From Clarkia xantiana subsp. parviflora (Eukaryota > Streptophyta > Magnoliopsida > Myrtales > Onagraceae), in assembly GCA_036873135.1 (NCBI GenBank), contig JAPTYO010000023.1:4537834-4601833 (forward strand): DNA of 64,000 bases, written 5' to 3'. The notes beneath the pieces are model-generated. The model worked only from the letters and a program-made list of their open reading frames with translations. It was not told where the DNA came from and did no database searches. The position numbers and the translations under genes are program-made. Of the stretch, positions 57,701-64,000 are shown one piece after another. Positions within the stretch are counted from its first letter, which is position 1. The number at the start of each line of letters is the position of its first letter.

Positions 57701-58508
57701 ATTTGGTTATGCTGGTCAATTTATGTTTCCTTAGATTGTTTTACTGGCTAGCATAGATAGTTGTTGGTGTCATTTTGGTTAGCTAATTTGTTTGTTCGTG
57801 GAGCTGAGCTATAACTATATACAGTTTCTGCATTTGAGTTTTGACTTCATAGTCTCTTAAAACTTATTAACACAAGAGCCTGAAATAATAAGATAACTCT
57901 AATGCATTATCTCTGTAGAGTAACAATACTCGTCGATGCATTTTTATTAGGGGAGCCTTTGTTGATTGATGTACAATAGGTGTATGTTGAAAAGCTGCAT
58001 GAAGTTATCGACTTTCCAAATGTCTAAGTTAATCTGGGCTCGACGCGGGACCTAGGTCGTACTTACGGTTACGGTAAGTTGTCTATAAATTTAGGGCAAG
58101 TGAATTTTATTTTGAGATCATCTATATCTTTGGTATAAAGAAGTATGTCTTAAACTTTTTACATATAAAAATGTATATAACCTCATGCAAGAGAGATATA
58201 TGCCTCATGCAGGAGAGATGACTTACACTTTTTCCCGCCGAACAGAGTTTACCAAAGCGGAAAAGCAAGCAAATCCTCTTTGGTTAAGATCAGGGGGACT
58301 TCGTGCTCCTCCTCGACTTCTTCGTATTGCTGGTACCTGACAGAAGCAGTAGAAACAGACGGGTCTACCTCAACACCTGTATGTATTCGGGGCAGTAGTG
58401 TATTACAATATATGTTTCACATTTGTTTGTCTTTTGAAGCATTTTCTATTGAATTTTCACATTAAAACTAATGTCCGACGCGCGTGCAACGCATGCGTAG
58501 ATCTCTAG
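54709..58508 (+). mobile_element. Non-autonomous Helitron with captured gene fragments
   Basis: The proposed 5' end is TCTACAACCAATATAAAAG, directly after an A. The 3' end is a GC-rich hairpin (GCGCGTGC-AAC-GCATGCGT, about 58480-58498) followed by AGATCTCTAG and then a T. Insertion between A and T without target duplication is the Helitron mode, and both boundaries coincide with the interruption of the TIR repeat. No Rep/helicase sequence is seen. It carries exon fragments of a PRP40-like gene. The region 57040-58260 has no recognised content. Confidence 0.78.
56642..57035 (+). pseudogene. PRP40: Captured PRP40-like exons (FF-domain splicing factor fragment)
   Basis: Two exon pieces survive in order. 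56642 to about 56712 encodes YLSQRKKLNVEKKKAWEEF, starting right after an AG acceptor. About 56931-57035 encodes KAISMSGNDERFKAFERNKD followed by REDLYESSIVDLKRK and ends at a GT donor. Both match the linker-plus-FF region of plant PRP40 U1-snRNP-associated proteins (compare NDERFKA and REDLFE). Intron sequence lies between, so genomic DNA was captured rather than mRNA. No start codon or full domain set is present, so the fragment is not a functional gene on its own. Confidence 0.75.
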
Positions 58509-58545
58509 TAGTATTAAAAAAACCAAAAGTATGGTGCTCCCAAAC

Positions 58546-58917
58546 TATGGTTGATTTGAATATTCTCTTTCTTTATTTCTTTCAATTAAGGAGATTGTTT
58601 AGTTAATTCCTTTTTGTTTAATAAATATAACATTCTAGTTCTTGATTATAATGACACTTATATATATTTATGAAAAAAATATAGTGCATTGACCCATATG
58701 TTTTGAATGATTTTTTTTCATACTATTGAAAAAAGTATTTTTAAAAAGTTACTATTAAAGTTGCTTGGCTAGTTCTTAAGCGAGTTTGTGTTACATTAAT
58801 TAAGTAAATCAATATATATTGGGGATGTGAACCTTAGAGGCAAGTATGACACTTGTTAAATTGTGGTTATATGAAGTAACCACCAAGTTCACTTAAAAAA
58901 TAAATATTGGTCGATAC
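58546..58917. other. AT-rich spacer
   Basis: No feature recognised. Confidence 0.5.
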
Positions 58918-59380
58918 AGGAATAATACCGCTATTCTGAAATATGTAGGATTAAAATCTAAATAACTATTATTCGGCAATCAACATATAATTAACAAGTA
59001 ATTTGTATGTGTATGAAAATCGAAATTGCGATCCGTAGATCGAATGAGAAAGACAAAGTTTTAACTGAGGCCCGTGCTGATCACGGTCTCCTTAAAACAA
59101 TTTGGTCACACCTCACCCTCAGGTTATGCAACGGGGTTTATACATGGGCAATCACAATCTCAGGATAAAACAGTGTCGTTGACACGGATCGTGCACACTA
59201 TTCGTTCTACCAAACCGAATTAATACCTGAACTCAAACAATAATATTAGACCCAAAAATTGATCGAATAAATAACGCCACGAAATTTGAATAGAAACCCT
59301 GATAAAGTCAAGAACGATAATTGATCTAAAGTTAACGAAAGAATCCGGCGGTGGAGGGTAGAGTTGTTAGTCGAAAACAG
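58918..59380 (-). repeat. Old, diverged copia LTR fragment
   Basis: 58940-59240 is a diverged duplicate of 59393-59690: CTGAAATATGTAGGA, GATCCGTAGATCGAAT and AACAGTGTCGTTGACACG occur in the same order. After about 59240 the two copies part. It is an earlier insertion of the same LTR family, truncated and lying next to the younger one. Confidence 0.75.
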
Positions 59381-60446
59381 TGGTAGAACAGTAATTCTGA
59401 AATATGTAGGACAAACGTCCAATTAATTTTTATTCGGTGATCAACATACAATTAACGAGTAATCTGTATGTGTGTGAAAACCGAAATTAGCGATCCGTAG
59501 ATCGAATGGGAAATACGATTTTTACTGAGGCACGTGCTAACCACGCTCTCCTTAAGGAAATTTCGCCACACATCACCCTCAGGCTATGCAACGAGGTTTA
59601 ACACAAGGGGCGATCACCTCCCAGGATACAACAGTGTCGTTGACACGAACCGTGCATACAGTTCGTCCAACCGAACCGAACAATACCTGAACTCAAAAGA
59701 GAATGTGAGATTCAGAGAGAAAATAATATGGAAAATTGAATCTCGGAATAAGGATTAAACCTGAGCAACAAGATGTCAAGAAAATAGATGTGATGGAACA
59801 GAGCACCTAGCAGCTACTAACTTCGAATTTTTGAGAGAAAATTTCGGATTTTTGTATGTAATAAACTGTAGGAATACCATCATATTTATAGTGCAAGGAT
59901 TGCTCAAACCAAATATGGACAATGTATAAACTAACCAATATTTCGGCTCAATAAAATATACATTGAATATTCACGCGTATATACTCGCCAAATTTCATAA
60001 TTCGATGTATCTGGACATCACTAAAGCAGGTAATTTTTGGTTTGCTATACTGACAGAATAATATGTTTCCAAATTTGATTTTTGACAATAAACAAAAAAT
60101 TCCATTTAGCAAAACCGGGCTCGCGCGAGGTAGGCTTTTCGGGCTGACAATCGTGTACGCACGTCGCGGGCACGCACACAAGCCAAGCCTGCCGGGTGTG
60201 CTTCGGATCCGGTGATTTGCACCCCCCCCTGCGCCCGCGCGTGTAGAGGGAGCCTTCCATCTAGTAATTGGTTACCACTTTAAGATGTTTGGCACAATAT
60301 ATACTAGTCAAGACTAGCTAAATTGGCCGGTGTGGGACATTGATGATGCCAAGTTTCTTCTCGGCATATACAATGCCATTCACCATATGACTTGGGCTTC
60401 AAAGCCTTTGGCCCACTGCAACCAATTTATTTGACCAAGTCCAACA
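59381..60446 (-). repeat. Copia 3' LTR (minus-strand element)
   Basis: On the plus strand it runs TGGTAGAACAGTAATTCTG ... CAAGTCCAACA. The minus-strand purine tract ATGTGGGGGAT lies immediately beyond 60446, so this is the 3' LTR of the element that follows. Its left boundary is inferred from TG and the duplicate at 58918. Confidence 0.7.
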
Positions 60447-61053
60447 ATCCCCCACATGAATGGTATTGGAAACCTAAGTAAGCTCTAGACTCGAAACTTT
60501 GTGTTCAACGGTTAATTACATGCATAGGATAGGTATGGGGTCTGCCCTTTGAACCCTCCCTTGTGAACTTATACCGACTTTACTAGCTGGTTAGTAGACG
60601 CGATGTCCTTGAACTAACTGCCGTTGGTGTAAATGATGATACAAGTCACACAGATATTTCCCTAGTATTGTTCGGTTCACGCCTCGATGTTCGTTATGGC
60701 CCTGGACATCTTGCCTGGTTCTGCGAGCGTTTCTAAGAACTGCGCCCTCAACAATTCCTTTCGAAGTGGCCCATCTTCTCACTCGCATAGGTGATTCTTT
60801 ATCTCAACAGTTTCATCACAACTCTGATCTCAATCAAGAGTGTCTTTGAGATTTCTCACGAATCATTAAAAGTTTTCACTTAACCTTTTCCACTCTATCA
60901 CTGTTTGCATCTAAGAATGGGTTTGGGAGTTTGACCCCCCACAGTGATTCACTCACTCCTGTGATTAGGTTGTCCCTTTGAACCTAGATCTTGGGATCTC
61001 CAGTCAACTAGGTTGGGTTTTCCTTCTCATAAGTGTTTTTCCACGGGCTTTAA
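60447..61053 (-). other. Region between copia pol and 3' LTR
   Basis: No conserved coding sequence. It begins with the purine tract at 60447-60458. Confidence 0.5.
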
Positions 61054-62493
61054 TCATATTCCTCTCGATGCTTGGCCAAAAAGCTCTCTGTTTAACCCTT
61101 TGGTTAGCGGATCCGCAATATTATCAGCTGATCTTACAAAATCGATCGTAATAATTCCAGTTGAGAGCAATTGTCTAATGGAGTTATGTCTTCGACGGAT
61201 ATGTCTAGACTTTCCATTATACATGTTACTATGTGCCCTACCTATTGCCGATTGGCTATCGCAATGTATGCAGATTGCTAGCACAGGTTTTGGCCACCTC
61301 GGAATATCCTCTAAAAATTGACGTAACCATTCCGCCTCTTTAGCACACTTGTCGAGTGCGATAAATTCAGATTCCATGGTGGATCTAGCTATAACCGTTT
61401 GTTTTGAGGATTTCCATGATACTGCTGCACTTCCTAGGGAAAACACATACCCACTTGTGGCATTCTAATCTTTTGAGTCAGATATCCAATTAGCATCACT
61501 ATAGCCTTCAACTATGCTTGGATGTCTAGTATAGTGCAGCCCATAACTACGAGTATGTCTCAGATACCTAAGTAGCCTGAAGATTCCATCCCAGTGATTT
61601 GCACTTGGATTACTCGTGTATCTGCTCAGCACGCCCACAACGTGTGCTATGTCAGGTCTAGTACATGTCATTAGGTACATTACACTCCCAATGATCCTAG
61701 CGTATTCAATCCGAGACTTCCATTCTCCTTTGTTTTTAGAGAAATACTTGCTTGGATCCATTGGAGTGCTGACTCCTCTCATATCATCTTTGTTGAATTT
61801 TCCTAATATCTTATCGATATAGTGAGATTGACTTAATGTAATTCCTTCTGATGTTCTTATGATTTGTATACCAAGAATCACATCAGCAAGGCCCATATCT
61901 TTCGTGTCAAATCTTGAATTCAACATATGTTTCGTTGAGCGGATCATGTCATCATTACTCCCGATGATGAGCATGTCATCGACGTACAGACATAGGATTA
62001 CATAGCCTTTATATGTATATTTCGTGTAGATGCACTTGTCGCATTCATTAATTCTAAAGCCCTTCTCAATTATGACACTATTAAACTTTTGATGCCATTG
62101 TTTCGGTGCTTGCTTAAGACCGTATAACGACTTTACGAGTTTACAGACTTCCTTTTCTTGCCCTGGAGCTGAGAAACCCTCGGATTGTTCCATATAAATA
62201 TCTTCTTCTAAGTCTCCATTCAAGAAAGCTGTTTTCACATCCATTTGATGTACTGCAAGATTTCGGAGGGCCGCAATTGCCAGTACCATTCTAATGGACG
62301 TAATTCTCGTTACGGGAGAATATGTGTCAAAGTAATCAATACCTTCCTTCTGTCTGTAACCTTTGATCACAAGTCGGGCTTTATATTTATCAATTGAACC
62401 ATCGGCTTTCATTTTCCGTTTAAAAATCCATTTGTAGCCTAGCGGTTTGCTTCCTGGTGGAAGATCCACTAGCTCCCAAGTATGATTTTGCAA
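61054..62493 (-). pseudogene. Copia reverse transcriptase and RNase H
   Basis: 61465-62493 contains the full RT pattern: [53 protein letters not shown] and the catalytic [11 protein letters not shown], then [15 protein letters not shown]. RNase H follows after a stop in 61054-61446 ([42 protein letters not shown]). The break near 61446-61465 (Asp-rich end [11 protein letters not shown]) separates the two. These motifs fit a Tork-like copia lineage. Confidence 0.9.
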
Positions 62494-63442
62494 GATAGAT
62501 TCAATTTCACTATTAATTGCCTCTTTCCATAGAGATCCCTCAGAAGAGTTAACAACTTCTGGTAAGTCTGAGGTTCGGCTTCAAGCATATAGGTCAAAAA
62601 ATCTGTACCGTAGGATTTTTCAATCCTTGCCCTTTTACTTCTCCTAGGCTCGACCTCAGTTTCGACTTCTGTCTCAACTTCAACATTTTCATGTTCTTGG
62701 TACTGACTATTTCCATTTATAGTCTCATATGCTTGCCTCGAGGAGCTCGCTTACCCTTTTGACTTAGCCGAAAAATTATCTTCAAGGAAATACGTGTTTC
62801 TTGATTCCATTATCGTATCTTTGTGTATATCTGATATTTTTGATTCGTACACAAGAAGCCGATAAGCATTACTGTTCTGAGCATATCCTATAAAAATGTA
62901 GTCAACAGTTTTTGGACCGATTTTCACCTTTTTCGGTAGAGGTATCATTACCTTCGCAAGACACCCCCACATTCGAAGGTGTTTGTAAGAAATTCTCCTT
63001 CATTCCATAACTCAAAAGGAGTTTTGTCTTCCTTCTTACGGGGCACTTTATTTAAAAGATAATTGCTAGTTAAAATAGCTTTGCCCCACATGTTCTGTGG
63101 CAACCCAGAACTAATCAACAATAAATTCATCATGTATTTTAATGTTTGATTCTTCCTTTCTGCAACCCAGTTTGATTGAGATGAGTAAGGTGTCGTTACT
63201 TCATGAATAATGCCATGCTCGGCGCAAAAATCACGAAACGGTGATTCGTACTCGCCTCCTCTATCATTGCGTAGTACTTTGATTTTCTTGTCAAGTTGAT
63301 TTTCAACTTCTGTTTTATATTGCATGAATTTCTGTATAGTTTCATCTTTGCTTTTCATCAGATAGACATAGCAGTATTTCGTACTGTCATCCACAAACGT
63401 GATAAAGTACTTATTTCCTCCTCGTGTTTGGACATACTTCAA
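62494..63442 (-). pseudogene. Copia integrase, frameshifted
   Basis: 62948-63442 encodes the integrase core (YFITFVDDSTKYCYVYLMKS, VLRNDRGGEYESPFRDFC, TPYSSQSNWVAERKNQTL). It shifts frame near 62960 into 62751-62972 (YIFIGYAQNSNAYRLL). 62494-62750 is broken into other frames, with a stop near 62751. In the third catalytic segment the usual GVAERKN reads WVAERKN. Confidence 0.88.
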
Positions 63443-63462
63443 GTCGCAAACATCGCTATGTA

Positions 63463-64000
63463 TTAAATCAAGAAGTTTTGTGTAAGCTTAGCTTCCACAC
63501 ATATTTCACACTTATGTGTTTTGTCAATTTCAAATTTAGGGATATGATCCATGCTAACCAATCTTCGCAGAGATTCGTAATTAACATGTCCTAATCTACC
63601 GTGCCATAAATTAGAAGATTCAAGCATATAAGCAAAAGAAGCATTCTTATTCATAATCTTCTTTTTAGGCGCTACGGCCATTACAGACATCTTATACATA
63701 CCCCCACTCTCATAGCCTTTCCCAACATAGACATTATTTTTAGAGAGTACAAACTGACCAGACTGGAAAAAAAAATTCGGAAGCCATGCTTATCAAGTAA
63801 GGCCCCTGACACTAAATTTTTTTCGGATGTCCGGAACATGCAACACGTTGGTCAGAGTAACTTGTTTCCCGGAATTCATCTTCAGCTTCATAGTACCTTT
63901 TCCCTTGATGGAGGATGTGCTCGAATTCACCATGAACAAGGTCTCTTTGGATTCTGCTTCCTCAAAATTAAAGAACAGATCTTTATTCGAGCAAACATGC
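63463..64000 (-). pseudogene. Copia pre-integrase region and protease tail, running off the window
   Basis: 63463-63699 is the GAG-pre-integrase zinc domain (LWHGRLGHVNYESLRRLV, HKCEICVEAKLTQ). 63700-64000 carries the C-terminal protease part (LVSGALLDKHGFRI) in shifted frames. The gag and 5' LTR lie beyond 64000. Confidence 0.82.

Larger units (their letters stand above)
54526..58545. repeat. Small TIR element split by a Helitron
   Basis: 54526-54708 matches the repeat at 17985-18235. The other end of the same element is found inverted at about 58509-58545 (CCAAAAGTATGGTGCTCCCAA). The 3.8 kb between is the Helitron insertion. Confidence 0.7.

Noticed and set aside
58280..58465. Short plus-strand frame near the Helitron end, considered as an RPA-like C-terminus
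   Set aside because: The match was too vague to support, so it is left as unexplained Helitron interior.

Overview
This is nuclear DNA of a flowering plant, most likely a eudicot. It has AT-rich intergenic DNA, short GT-AG introns, two nuclear tRNA genes, plant-specific gene families (AKR4C aldo-keto reductases, an RLCK-VII kinase, a type 2 metallothionein) and dense layers of LTR retrotransposons, MULEs, hATs and Helitrons. Most of the real host genes were assembled here by hand-splicing across short exons.

Host genes. (i) 5.5-13.5 kb: two complete seven-exon aldo-keto reductase genes in tandem on the minus strand, 315 and 317 aa. Between them lies the remnant of a third copy that has lost exons 1-6. 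(ii) tRNA-Pro(AGG) at 14.35 kb and tRNA-Leu(CAG) at 14.87 kb, plus strand. (iii) 15.2-17.5 kb: a six-exon RLCK-VII kinase of 386 aa with an N-myristoylation/palmitoylation start, minus strand. (iv) 49.7-50.7 kb: a two-exon gene for the mitochondrial small Tim chaperone TIM9, 91 aa, minus strand. (v) 52.9-53.8 kb: a three-exon type 2 metallothionein of 77 aa, minus strand.

Mobile DNA. 0.7-3.0 kb holds a copia 3' LTR and a decayed gypsy gag-protease fragment. 18.4-28.9 kb is one almost pristine 10.5-kb Tat/Retand-like Ty3/gypsy element in minus orientation. Its LTRs are nearly identical and its gag-protease frame is an open 1084 codons, but no reverse transcriptase, RNase H or integrase is visible. 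Instead it carries a spliced gene on the opposite strand and a tandem-repeat array. 28.9-35.1 kb is AT-rich and has a MULE with a 9-bp duplication, a hAT with an 8-bp duplication and a (CT)n tract. 35.2-49.0 kb is a nest: copia LTR, Tat LTR plus gag stub, copia 5' LTR with gag and broken pol, then a long-TIR element carrying a broken gypsy element. 54.5-58.5 kb is a small TIR element split by a 3.8-kb Helitron that carries spliced exons of a PRP40-like splicing-factor gene. 58.9-64.0 kb is a minus-strand copia element running off the window.

Most notable for follow-up: the Tat/Retand-like gag-only element with a spliced antisense gene, a second gag-like module and a repeat array; the AKR tandem array with an empty-site-dated solo LTR and a Trp-to-Arg change exactly at a GC-AG splice junction; and the Helitron with captured PRP40 exons. 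Elements of this general kind are known in plants, so the novelty lies in the particular combinations.
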